DNA of 14,161 nt from Bacilli bacterium (GTDB lineage: Bacteria; Bacillota_I; Bacilli_A; RFN20; CAG-826). Below the pieces are notes generated by a model. That model did no database searches. It was given only the letters and a program-made list of their open reading frames with translations, and was not told the origin of the DNA. This document shows, piece by piece, positions 6,308 to 13,154 of the stretch. The position numbers and the translations under genes are program-made. The stretch is from NCBI GenBank assembly GCA_024698065.1, contig JAILRR010000036.1:1-14161 (forward strand), given 5' to 3'. How positions within the stretch are numbered: position 1 is the stretch's first letter; each line of letters starts with the position of its first letter.

Positions 6308-8512
6308 TTAATAATCGAGGGGATCGACGTTAACAGAGATGTCAACACCTGCGACAGAAGAGAATCTAGCAAGGATTTGCCGGAGATATCCGTCAATGCT
6401 CTCCCTCTTTTTGAATTTGAGAAGAAGGACGCGTTTATGCTTTCCATTGTTCATTGAGTAGAACGGGGTGATCGGTCCTAAGACAATAAGGTTCTCAATG
6501 CCTAAGCCACTAATCTCCTTCTTGAAGTCGAGCGCGGATTGAGACGCTTTCTCTTCTTTTGAAGAGGAGAACTCAAGAAGGACACAGTTCCAATATGGAG
6601 GGTATTCCGTGATTCTCCTTTGTTGCATCTCCTTGAGATAGAAGGAACCATAGTCCTGAGACGCCCCGTATTTTATGGCGTAGTGCTCTGGGTTATAAGT
6701 CTGGATGAGAGCCTCCCCCACTCTTTTTGAACGGCCGCTTCTCCCAACGGCCTGGGTGATTAGCTGGAAGGTTCTTTCAGCCGCCCTATATGTTGGAAGG
6801 CTAAGACCGATATCGGCAAGGACAACAGCCGATAAAGTGACGTTGGGGAAATCGTGTCCTTTGGCAATCATCTGAGTTCCAACGAGGATGTCATATTTCC
6901 CATCTTTGAAGTCACGGAGGATCTTCTCGACATTCTTCGAGACTTTGCCGATGTCGCTATCCATCCTGGCCACTCTGGCGCCAGGGAAAAGTTCTTCGAT
7001 TTCTTTGACAACTCTCTCGGTGCCATAACCGACTCTTCTTAAGCGGGTATTGCCACAGTCTGGACAACGCTCCGGATATCTTTCGACGTAGCCGCAATGA
7101 TGGCATTTGAGCATCGAGTCCTCTTGATGGAATGTGAGATTGCCCCCACAGCTAGGGCAAGTGAAGATATGTCCGCATTTTGGGCATTCGATTCCTGTCC
7201 AATAGCCACGTCTATTGATGAGCAAAAGGGCTTGTTCCCCTTTCTCAAGCTTCTCTTTAATTTTGACTATTAATGGGGCGCTTAGTTTCTCGGAGTTTTT
7301 GCTGAAAACGGAACGGTCTCGTAGATCGATTATCTCCGTATGAGGAAGAGCTTTCTCGTTGATGCGGTGAGGCATCGAGGCATAGCCATAGACGCCTTTA
7401 TCCGCTCTCGCTTTTGATTCAAGGGTTGGGGTTGCGCTACCAAGCAAGACCTTGCAGCCTTCTATCTCCCCTCTCATGATGGCGACTTCTCTAGCGTGGT
7501 AGTACGGAGAATTGTCCTGTTTATATGACTCGACATGCTCTTCGTCGAGGATGATAAGGCCGATGTTCTTAAGAGGTGCGAATACCGCGCTTCTAGCGCC
7601 AACGACGATTGAGGCGTCCCCTCTAGCGATACGCCTATACTCGTCATACCTTTCAGCTGGGGTGAGCTCACTATGGAGGATTGCGACTTTCGGACCGAAT
7701 CTGCGGCTAAAATATTCCACCATCGCTGGGGTGAGGTTGATTTCTGGAACAAGCATCAAAACGGATTTGCCTTCCTCTAAGATCTTTTCGCTTAGACGAA
7801 GATAGACTTCGGTTTTGCCTGAGCCAGTCACGCCTTCAAGGAGAACGACTTTTTTCTCACTGTTACGGATATCGTCAAATGCTTTTTTCTGCTCAAGAGA
7901 CATCTCATGAGGTTCTTCTCTTTCTTCAGGCCTAATGTGGAACCTTTCCTTCTCTTTGAGGACGATCCTCACTCGGCCCTTCTCAAGGAGTTTTTTGAGG
8001 ATGGCCACACTGCCGCATTCCTTCTTGAGGATTGGGGTGTTTGAAGCAACCAAACGAAGCATCTCAATCTGCTTATCGGTGAGATCGTTTTCATCATTTT
8101 TGACGAGCTCGACCCATTGCTCATAAGCGATCTTTGGTCCACGTAATGCAGAGGTTTTTGGGGAAAGCGATAATGGCAACATCGCCTGCAAAACCCCAAT
8201 GAATGGAGCCAAATAGTAATTGGAAACCCTGTTAGCGAGTTCCATCATTTTGTCATCGACGAGAGGCTCTTCATCGATGATGTCGTAGTCACGAATCTCT
8301 TTGAATGAATAACCTTTTTCTTCCTCAAGTTCGGCTACGCTTTTTTCGGTATCTCTGACAGACAATACGAAACCCATGACAGCCTCTTGGGCGCCAAAAG
8401 AAATCCTGACTCTGAAGCGGGGTTCGATTCTCTTTTGGCCTTTGTAAACATAAGAAAAAGTGCGGTCCAAAGACCTTTTCCCATATTCAGTCAAAACGTC
8501 GATTATCTTCAC
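6308..8512 (-). CDS. priA: Primosomal protein N' (replication restart helicase PriA)
   Basis: ATP-dependent 3'-5' superfamily 2 helicase that recognises stalled forks and reloads the replisome. The 734 aa fit the family. An N-terminal 3'-DNA-binding domain (about 1-105) is followed by Walker A GVTGSGKT (227-234), Walker B DEEH (323-326), motif III GSATPT, and eight zinc-binding cysteines in CPKC, CPSC, CHHC and CPDC (443-486). Motif V VGTQMIAKGHDF (544-555), motif VI QAVGRSGR (587-594) and a C-terminal domain complete it. The start is GTG at 8512; MKIIDVLTEYGKRSLDRTF aligns with the usual PriA N-terminus and the next Met is 45 residues on. No Shine-Dalgarno precedes it, and the gmk terminator ends only 14 nt upstream. 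A -10 box in that gap suggests its own, leaderless transcript. No terminator is visible after the gene. Confidence 0.96.
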   Translation of the reverse strand: MKIIDVLTEYGKRSLDRTFSYVYKGQKRIEPRFRVRISFGAQEAVMGFVLSVRDTEKSVAELEEEKGYSFKEIRDYDIIDEEPLVDDKMMELANRVSNYYLAPFIGVLQAMLPLSLSPKTSALRGPKIAYEQWVELVKNDENDLTDKQIEMLRLVASNTPILKKECGSVAILKKLLEKGRVRIVLKEKERFHIRPEEREEPHEMSLEQKKAFDDIRNSEKKVVLLEGVTGSGKTEVYLRLSEKILEEGKSVLMLVPEINLTPAMVEYFSRRFGPKVAILHSELTPAERYDEYRRIARGDASIVVGARSAVFAPLKNIGLIILDEEHVESYKQDNSPYYHAREVAIMRGEIEGCKVLLGSATPTLESKARADKGVYGYASMPHRINEKALPHTEIIDLRDRSVFSKNSEKLSAPLIVKIKEKLEKGEQALLLINRRGYWTGIECPKCGHIFTCPSCGGNLTFHQEDSMLKCHHCGYVERYPERCPDCGNTRLRRVGYGTERVVKEIEELFPGARVARMDSDIGKVSKNVEKILRDFKDGKYDILVGTQMIAKGHDFPNVTLSAVVLADIGLSLPTYRAAERTFQLITQAVGRSGRSKRVGEALIQTYNPEHYAIKYGASQDYGSFYLKEMQQRRITEYPPYWNCVLLEFSSSKEEKASQSALDFKKEISGLGIENLIVLGPITPFYSMNNGKHKRVLLLKFKKRESIDGYLRQILARFSSVAGVDISVNVDPLDY

Positions 8513-8518
8513 AAGGAT

Positions 8519-8527
8519 ATTCTAACA
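8519..8527 (-). promoter_or_regulatory. Extended -10 promoter for a leaderless priA mRNA
   Basis: TGTTAGAAT (- strand, 8527-8519), with the TG-N extension, is followed by six bases and then the GTG start of priA, so the seventh base is the G of the start codon. No convincing -35 is seen; that region is the gmk terminator stem. The gap after the terminator holds no ribosome binding site, which fits leaderless initiation. Confidence 0.5.
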
Positions 8528-8551
8528 AAAAAAGAGGCTCTATAGAGCCCC
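8527..8551 (-). terminator. Intrinsic terminator overlapping the gmk stop codon
   Basis: On the - strand GGGGCTC / GAGCCTC (7 bp including one G-T pair) closes a TATA loop and is followed by seven T (8533-8527). The gmk TAG stop (8542-8540) lies at the loop/stem junction, so the last codons of gmk form the left arm. It separates gmk from priA. Confidence 0.85.
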
Positions 8552-9118
8552 TAATTCTTTGCGAATTATCTTTTTGACCTCATCAGCACACTTATCGAGG
8601 GTGTCGTTGATGACGTTATACATGTAATTGCCCTTCTGAGCTATCTCATCCTGAGCCTGCTTGAGTCGCATCTGGATGGTGTCGTCATTCTCGGTGCAGC
8701 GTCCCCTGATTCTTCTTTCGAGTTCTTCATAGGATGGAGGGAGAAGGAAGATAGTGACAACGCCTTCTTGTCCTTTGACTTTGCCAAGGACCTGGGTTGC
8801 GCCATGAACATCGATTTCGAGAACGACGTTCTCACCTTTGTTACGGTGTTCCTCAATTGGGGCCAAAGGGGTTCCATAGGAATGACCGACGTAGCGGTTA
8901 TATTCGAGAAGCTTATTGTCTTGGATAAGCTTGTCGAATTCCTCTTGACTGATGAAATAGTATTCGCGTCCGTGTATCTCCCCTTCTCTCTTTTTGCGGG
9001 TTGTCACGGACACGGAGAAAAAGAGATTAAGTTCCTTGTCTTCCATCACTTTTTGACGGATGGTGCCTTTGCCGACCCCGGAAGGTCCGCTCATGATAAT
9101 CAATAATCCCTTTTTCAT
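8540..9118 (-). CDS. gmk: Guanylate kinase
   Basis: Phosphorylates GMP to GDP with ATP; essential in guanine nucleotide supply and salvage. The 192 aa are the typical length. Seen in order: P-loop GPSGVGKGT (11-19), SVSVTTRKKREGE and GREYYF of the GMP-binding region, YGTP, EIDVHGATQV (Walker B-like segment), and the lid RRIRGRCTEND. The ATG at 9118 leaves no room for a longer protein and gives the standard MKKG-L/I-hydrophobic-SGPSG start. No Shine-Dalgarno precedes it, while a good promoter ends 9 nt upstream, so the mRNA is probably leaderless or nearly so. The gene is divergent from rqcH and ends in its own terminator. In many Firmicutes rpoZ and coaBC follow gmk; here priA follows directly. 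Confidence 0.97.
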   Translation of the reverse strand: MKKGLLIIMSGPSGVGKGTIRQKVMEDKELNLFFSVSVTTRKKREGEIHGREYYFISQEEFDKLIQDNKLLEYNRYVGHSYGTPLAPIEEHRNKGENVVLEIDVHGATQVLGKVKGQEGVVTIFLLPPSYEELERRIRGRCTENDDTIQMRLKQAQDEIAQKGNYMYNVINDTLDKCADEVKKIIRKELGAL

Positions 9119-9127
9119 GTTTGAGAA

Positions 9128-9156
9128 ATTATAGGACCCCTAATACCTTTTTACAA
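9128..9156 (-). promoter_or_regulatory. gmk promoter, nearly leaderless
   Basis: On the - strand -35 TTGTAA (9156-9151), a 17-nt spacer and a consensus -10 TATAAT (9133-9128). Nine bases (TTCTCAAAC) separate the -10 from the ATG, so the likely start is the A at 9121, about 3 nt before the gene. No ribosome binding site is present. Confidence 0.7.
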
Positions 9157-9226
9157 CATATTATAGCGACGCCATCGAAGCGGTTGCTCAAACTCGAAAA
9201 CCTCCAGAATCCATGCAATGATGGGG

Positions 9227-9255
9227 GTAACCCCTTTGGGGGATTATGTTACAAT
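9227..9255 (+). promoter_or_regulatory. rqcH-lipoprotein promoter, nearly leaderless, with G/C inverted repeats
   Basis: Extended -10 TGTTACAAT (9247-9255) ends 9 nt before the rqcH ATG at 9265; no Shine-Dalgarno lies between. The -35 window is GTAACC, a weak match. It is embedded in GGGGGTAACCCCTTTGGGGG (9223-9242), where CCCC can pair with either flanking G run, giving two mutually exclusive small hairpins. The 146-nt gap between gmk and rqcH holds this promoter and the divergent gmk promoter; I see no gene in it. Confidence 0.5.
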
Positions 9256-9264
9256 AATTATGCT

Positions 9265-10683
9265 ATGAAAGCCTTAAGCAAAAGCGACCTTGAAATCTAT
9301 GCTTCCTTCCTTTCGAAAAACCTGGAAGGAAGACATCTCTCAAGCCCAATCCTCTACACCGAGAAGGCTTTCTTTTATCGACTAAGCGGCAAAGGTGGAT
9401 CTCGCTTTTCCATCGTTCTCGATGAGGAATGCCCTCGCGTCTATATCGCTGAAGAGAGCATCGGCGTCACAAGCATCGCCTCCCACTTCTTCGATCAGCT
9501 CAAGAAAGAAATCGTGAATCCATATATCGAGAAAGTTGAGACTTATGGTGAGGACCGCATCCTCAAGTTCTCGCTTATCGCCATCAATAATGTATTCAAG
9601 GAAGAGAAGCGTAATCTCTATATCGAGCTCTTCCCACACCACCCAAATCTCGTGGTCGCTGACGAAGACAATCGGATCATCCTTTGTTACAAAGTAAGCC
9701 ACGCAGACGATGAAAGACCTCTTCTCAAAGGAATGACATACGAGGCCCCAAAAAAGAATAAATTCGCTGCAAAACCTTCCTCTTTTGACCCAAAAGCCTT
9801 TGAAGAAGAATGCTATTTAGCCGAAGAGGTTTTATCGAACAAAAGGAAGAATGACCGCTTCGCCTACCTTTTTAAAGCCTTAAGAAACAGGAAGAAGCTT
9901 TTGGAAAGAAAACTTGTTTCCTTGGACAAAGATATCGCTGAGGCAAACACCCATCTCGATGATGGAAGGTTTGGTGATGCCATCTACATGTCGATGGACG
10001 AGATCGCCCCTAAGGCTTCCTCTTTCATTTACGAAGGAGAAGAAATCAAACTCGATCCATCTAGAAGCGCAGCTGAGAACGCAAACGCTTATTACAAGAG
10101 AGCGAAGAAAGCCAAGATGACTTTGAAGCAGGTCGATATCAGCAAAGAGAAGGCCTCCAAAGAGCTTGAGGAGATTACGGCTTCCTTATCCCAACTTGAA
10201 CATGCCGACGAACTAGGCCTAGAGATGATGGCCAAAGAACTTGATATGGCTATCGTCAATCAGAGTAAGAAAAAAGGCGCCCACGAATGGAGAGGCTTAT
10301 CTGTCTCATCTCTCCCCTACTATGCCGAATACAAGGGAACGAAAATCCTCTTTGGCAAAACCTCTAAACAAAACGATTGCCTGACATTCCTCTTTGAGAC
10401 CGCCAAGGATCATCTCTGGTTTCACGTCATGGGAAACAGCGGCTCCCACGTCATCATTAAGAAGGATGATCCAAGCGAAGAAGAGATTAACATCGCTGCC
10501 TCGATCGCTTTGCTCAATTCCAAGCAAGAGGAAGGCGAGGTCATGATGGCTTTCCGTAAAGACGTCAGAAAAGGATCCGTGTCCGGACAAGCCATTGTCA
10601 AAACATTTAAAACACTCAGGCTCAATAAGCTTAACAAAGAAACCAAAAAGCTCCTTAGCGAGGCAAAAAGATACAGTTTTTGA
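9265..10683 (+). CDS. rqcH: NFACT family ribosome quality control protein RqcH (Rqc2 homologue)
   Basis: Binds obstructed 50S subunits carrying peptidyl-tRNA and recruits tRNA-Ala to add a C-terminal alanine tail that marks the nascent chain for degradation; older annotations call it fibronectin-binding protein. 472 aa, shorter than Bacillus RqcH (about 570). The NFACT-N domain contains the D97-R98 pair in YGEDRILKF, at the same numbers as the functional DR pair of B. subtilis RqcH, then LYIELFPHHPNLVVADE. A charged helical, coiled-coil-like middle (about 205-335) leads to the NFACT-R (DUF814) domain with GTKILFGKTSKQNDCL, DHLWFHV and GSHVII. I chose ATG 9265 because it gives the family N-terminus and lies just downstream of a promoter. 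Upstream in-frame codons would overlap the gmk promoter. It ends in TGA, 11 nt before the lipoprotein gene. Confidence 0.92.
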   Translation: MKALSKSDLEIYASFLSKNLEGRHLSSPILYTEKAFFYRLSGKGGSRFSIVLDEECPRVYIAEESIGVTSIASHFFDQLKKEIVNPYIEKVETYGEDRILKFSLIAINNVFKEEKRNLYIELFPHHPNLVVADEDNRIILCYKVSHADDERPLLKGMTYEAPKKNKFAAKPSSFDPKAFEEECYLAEEVLSNKRKNDRFAYLFKALRNRKKLLERKLVSLDKDIAEANTHLDDGRFGDAIYMSMDEIAPKASSFIYEGEEIKLDPSRSAAENANAYYKRAKKAKMTLKQVDISKEKASKELEEITASLSQLEHADELGLEMMAKELDMAIVNQSKKKGAHEWRGLSVSSLPYYAEYKGTKILFGKTSKQNDCLTFLFETAKDHLWFHVMGNSGSHVIIKKDDPSEEEINIAASIALLNSKQEEGEVMMAFRKDVRKGSVSGQAIVKTFKTLRLNKLNKETKKLLSEAKRYSF

Positions 10684-10694
10684 GGAAAAATCCT

Positions 10695-11534
10695 ATGCAA
10701 AAGTCCTTTAAATTCTTCTTTGCTATTATGTCTCTGCCCCTTCTTTTTTCTTGCGAGAGAGCTACGGACGGAGCCATTTTCGTTTTGATGCAAAATGCTG
10801 ACCATGACCCTTCTTTCGAAGCGGATTATTCTTCTTGGGACAAACTTGCCCGTAAGCAAAGCGCCGAAGACATTCTCTATAGAGTCAACCACGATGAAGA
10901 TGTTGTCTTCGCCTTCATTGATGATGAGTGCGTCAGCTGCAAGACCTTGCTCGAGAGCGCTGGGAAAACCCTATATGAAGCCAAGTTCGATATCTCTTAT
11001 ATTGATGGTGATACCCGAGCGGCTGCCGATGTCATTTCCAGGTACTGCATTGAGAACAAACTAACAAGGACATTCACTCACCCGATGACCGGTGACACCC
11101 CTTCGATGTATGTGATGAGCAAAACGAGCGTCGTTGAACTCGTCTATGGCTTCTCTAGCGGCGACACCAAAATCGTCGAAACGGCAATTAAGCATTATTG
11201 CGGTTTAGGAAGCGTCCACCGCTCCTCTGACATCAACCGTTTCAAAACGACAATCAGCAAGGAAGCCGCCCCATTCTATGTTCTTGATGGCGACACCAAA
11301 AACTATTTCTATGAGAGCATCTATCCGAAAGCGAGAGAGACGAATAAGAAGTTCTATGTCTTGGATATCAAAGACATCTCAAAAGACGACGAGGACCTTC
11401 TTTCTTTCTCAACCGAAATAGGCACTTCGGAACTCGCTGGGAAAATAGTCAAAACAACTATTGAGAGCGGTAACGCAATCAAATACGAAGTCGTTCAAAA
11501 TAACTCCTCATTCATTGAGGAATACTTCGCTTAG
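10695..11534 (+). CDS. Predicted thioredoxin-like lipoprotein with a CxxC motif
   Basis: A 279-aa protein with a lipoprotein signal: M-Q-K-S-F-K, hydrophobic 7-18, lipobox LLFS-C with C20 as lipid anchor. It should sit on the outer face of the membrane. Residues 69-83 read as a strand entering C79-V-S-C82, and TPSMYV with P136 fits the cis-proline loop of the thioredoxin fold. That suggests a thiol redox or chaperone role. A second, Cys-poor alpha/beta unit from about 205 (PFYVLDG...KFYVLDI) may be another thioredoxin-like domain. Start ATG 10695 is chosen for the GAGGA site overlapping the rqcH stop and for the clean signal peptide; TTG at 10680 lies upstream of that site. It shares an operon with rqcH and overlaps the convergent ATP-grasp gene by 4 nt. 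Fold inferred; substrate unknown. Confidence 0.75.
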   Translation: MQKSFKFFFAIMSLPLLFSCERATDGAIFVLMQNADHDPSFEADYSSWDKLARKQSAEDILYRVNHDEDVVFAFIDDECVSCKTLLESAGKTLYEAKFDISYIDGDTRAAADVISRYCIENKLTRTFTHPMTGDTPSMYVMSKTSVVELVYGFSSGDTKIVETAIKHYCGLGSVHRSSDINRFKTTISKEAAPFYVLDGDTKNYFYESIYPKARETNKKFYVLDIKDISKDDEDLLSFSTEIGTSELAGKIVKTTIESGNAIKYEVVQNNSSFIEEYFA

Positions 11535-12724
11535 TTCTTTTCTCTGACTAATCTATCGAACTCGAGGCCATCCTCGAGTTTTTTCCATTTGCTGTAGATG
11601 AAATAGTCACCCATCGCATCGGCGTATCCTTTAGGATAGGAACCTTCCATGCAGATATGATCAGCATATTTCTCTTTGAGTTCTTCAAGGTTATTCTTGT
11701 AGCTCAACTTATTCTTCCTGGAGGTCGATAGAGCGTAATATTTCTCCATCTTCATATCCTGGCGGTTTTCATTATAGGCAATCACGTCGGCGTAAATCTC
11801 ATAGCAAGAGACTGAATTGGCGAAGTTGATCAAATCAGGCGTGTTTCCCCCTGCCGGTCTCATATTGCATTCAAGGCCATAGATGCCATCTTTGGCAATA
11901 AAGAATTCAATGTGGAAGAATCTCTTTTTGATGCCAAACGATTTGATGACCCTCTTACCCATCTCGTCGAATTCTTTGGTATCGAATAACTTGGATGGAA
12001 GGGAGATTGGGTTGTTATAGTAGCAATCGTCTTCGTTATATTGGACCATGTCAGCGGTAGGAGTATCAAAGACATCGGTCGTTGAGAAAACGACGTTGCT
12101 GTCGTTATCGCAGATGCCGTCATATGAGACGATCGTGCCATCGATGTATTCTTCCATGATATAGGTCTCGCCTAGTTTCTTGGATAAGAATTTCTCCATG
12201 GCTTCTTCATCTTCGAGTTTGAAGGAATCGGAAGCACCGACACCCACATTTGGCTTAACGAAAACCGGCCATCCGACTTTGGTGGCAAATACTTTTGCTT
12301 TGGCTAAGTCAGCCGGTCCATTCACCAAGATGTAGCGCATGGTCTTCACCCCTGCATCCTGGAAGCAGGCTTTCATTGCGCTTTTGGCTTTGATCTTGAG
12401 CATGTCTCCTGGAAGGAAACCATTCTCAACCATCATGTCTTTGCGGAGTCTTGCATCCTCTTGGAGCCACCACTCATTGTTGCTCTCAAGGTAATCGATT
12501 GGGCCGTAGTTCTTTTCATAGTAACGGCAGACATCGAGCATGTTGTTATAGACCGACATATCAAGGACTTGCATATATTCGGTCAAGTTATCTTTAAGAG
12601 ATTGGTTTAAGGAGCTATATGGAGCGTCTCCGATGCCTAAAACCCTGATGCCTCTTTTGTTAAGAGACTCTACGAAATGGTAATAGCAATCTGGGAAGTT
12701 CGGAGAGATGAATATGAAGTTCAT
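11531..12724 (-). CDS. ATP-grasp carboxylate-amine ligase, substrate unknown
   Basis: A 397-aa cytosolic ATP-grasp enzyme expected to activate a carboxylate as acyl phosphate and join it to an amine or thiol. The N-terminal preATP-grasp part (1-110) starts MNFIFISPNFPD, a Rossmann-type strand. The ATP-grasp core shows nucleotide lysine K157 in VFVKPN with a glycine loop GVGAS, EEYIDG (191-196), and magnesium ligands E273 (HIEFF), E285 and N287 (LECNMRP). AGGNTPDLIN and SVSCYEIYADV follow, as in the biotin-carboxylase-like amino acid/dipeptide ligase group; it lacks features of true biotin carboxylase. It stands alone between the atp operon and the rqcH unit, so context gives no substrate. A -10 box ends 6 nt before the ATG. 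The last 9-18 codons contain the opposing operon's terminator. Confidence 0.85.
   Translation of the reverse strand: MNFIFISPNFPDCYYHFVESLNKRGIRVLGIGDAPYSSLNQSLKDNLTEYMQVLDMSVYNNMLDVCRYYEKNYGPIDYLESNNEWWLQEDARLRKDMMVENGFLPGDMLKIKAKSAMKACFQDAGVKTMRYILVNGPADLAKAKVFATKVGWPVFVKPNVGVGASDSFKLEDEEAMEKFLSKKLGETYIMEEYIDGTIVSYDGICDNDSNVVFSTTDVFDTPTADMVQYNEDDCYYNNPISLPSKLFDTKEFDEMGKRVIKSFGIKKRFFHIEFFIAKDGIYGLECNMRPAGGNTPDLINFANSVSCYEIYADVIAYNENRQDMKMEKYYALSTSRKNKLSYKNNLEELKEKYADHICMEGSYPKGYADAMGDYFIYSKWKKLEDGLEFDRLVREKN
11559..11584 (+). terminator. Intrinsic terminator of the rqcH-lipoprotein operon, inside the opposing gene
   Basis: Perfect 9-bp stem AACTCGAGG / CCTCGAGTT with loop CCAT, then T up to 11584 on the + strand (run 11579-11584). 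It lies 25 nt past the lipoprotein stop and within the 3' coding end of the minus-strand ATP-grasp gene. The reverse strand after the stem has no long T run, so it should work for the + strand mainly. Confidence 0.88.
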
Positions 12725-12730
12725 AGGACC

Positions 12731-12736
12731 ATTGTA
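12731..12736 (-). promoter_or_regulatory. Possible -10 box for a leaderless ATP-grasp gene mRNA
   Basis: TACAAT (- strand, 12736-12731) is followed by GGTCCT and then the ATG, so transcription would begin at the start codon. No good -35 and no TG extension are present, so this is weaker than the gmk promoter. The 76-nt gap to atpC (12725-12800) is A/T rich and shows no terminator hairpin; read-through from the atp operon is an alternative. Confidence 0.38.
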
Positions 12737-12800
12737 AAAGAAAAATTTACGATTTCTTTATGAAACCTCTTACATTCGAAAAATATTTATTTTGCAGGGA

Positions 12801-13154
12801 TTATTGCTTTAGTTTGGCAGAGGCGACTTTGACGTCTTCCTCATCTTTTTCGATGGTGAGCGGACGCCCCTTGATGAGCTCAAGGGCCTCTTCTTCGGAA
12901 GTGGCTTCAATAGCCGTTTCGCTTAAGACGATGATCTTGTTATCTGGTTTGACTTCCACTGCCCCATGCCAAAGCGCAAAGAAAACGCTTTTGCCTAAAG
13001 AAGTGATTTTGGCGACGCCAGTTGGTCTAAGTTCACCAACGACAGGCGTGTACTCTTCCATGATGCCCATAGGGCCTCTTGTGGTTGGGAGATAGACCTC
13101 GTCGCACTCACCTTCAAAGGCGATTCCGTTTGGGGTAAGGATAAGAAGTTCCAT
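12801..13154 (-). CDS. atpC: F-type ATP synthase epsilon subunit
   Basis: Rotor-stalk subunit of the F1 sector that couples proton flow to catalysis and can restrain ATP hydrolysis. 117 aa, a little shorter than the usual 130-140. The N-terminal beta-sandwich (1-85) shows ILTPNG, a VYLPTTRGPMGIMEEYTP turn and a VEVKPDNKIIVLSETAIEA strand pair. The C-terminal part keeps one clear helix (EEEALELI) and then a short charged stretch, so the second inhibitory helix is reduced. The ATG overlaps the atpD stop by one base (TAATG), and a GGAG lies about 12 nt upstream. It is the last gene of the atp operon, as in most bacteria. No clear terminator follows. Confidence 0.93.
   Translation of the reverse strand: MELLILTPNGIAFEGECDEVYLPTTRGPMGIMEEYTPVVGELRPTGVAKITSLGKSVFFALWHGAVEVKPDNKIIVLSETAIEATSEEEALELIKGRPLTIEKDEEDVKVASAKLKQ

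Noticed and set aside
9121..9264. 48-codon upstream extension of rqcH
   Set aside because: It begins 3 nt from the gmk start, spans both predicted promoters, matches nothing in NFACT proteins, and the ATG at 9265 gives the conserved N-terminus with D97-R98 at the expected numbers.
12725..12800. Terminator for the atp operon
   Set aside because: The A/T-rich gap has only short imperfect repeats with no G/C stem followed by T; nothing I would call a terminator.
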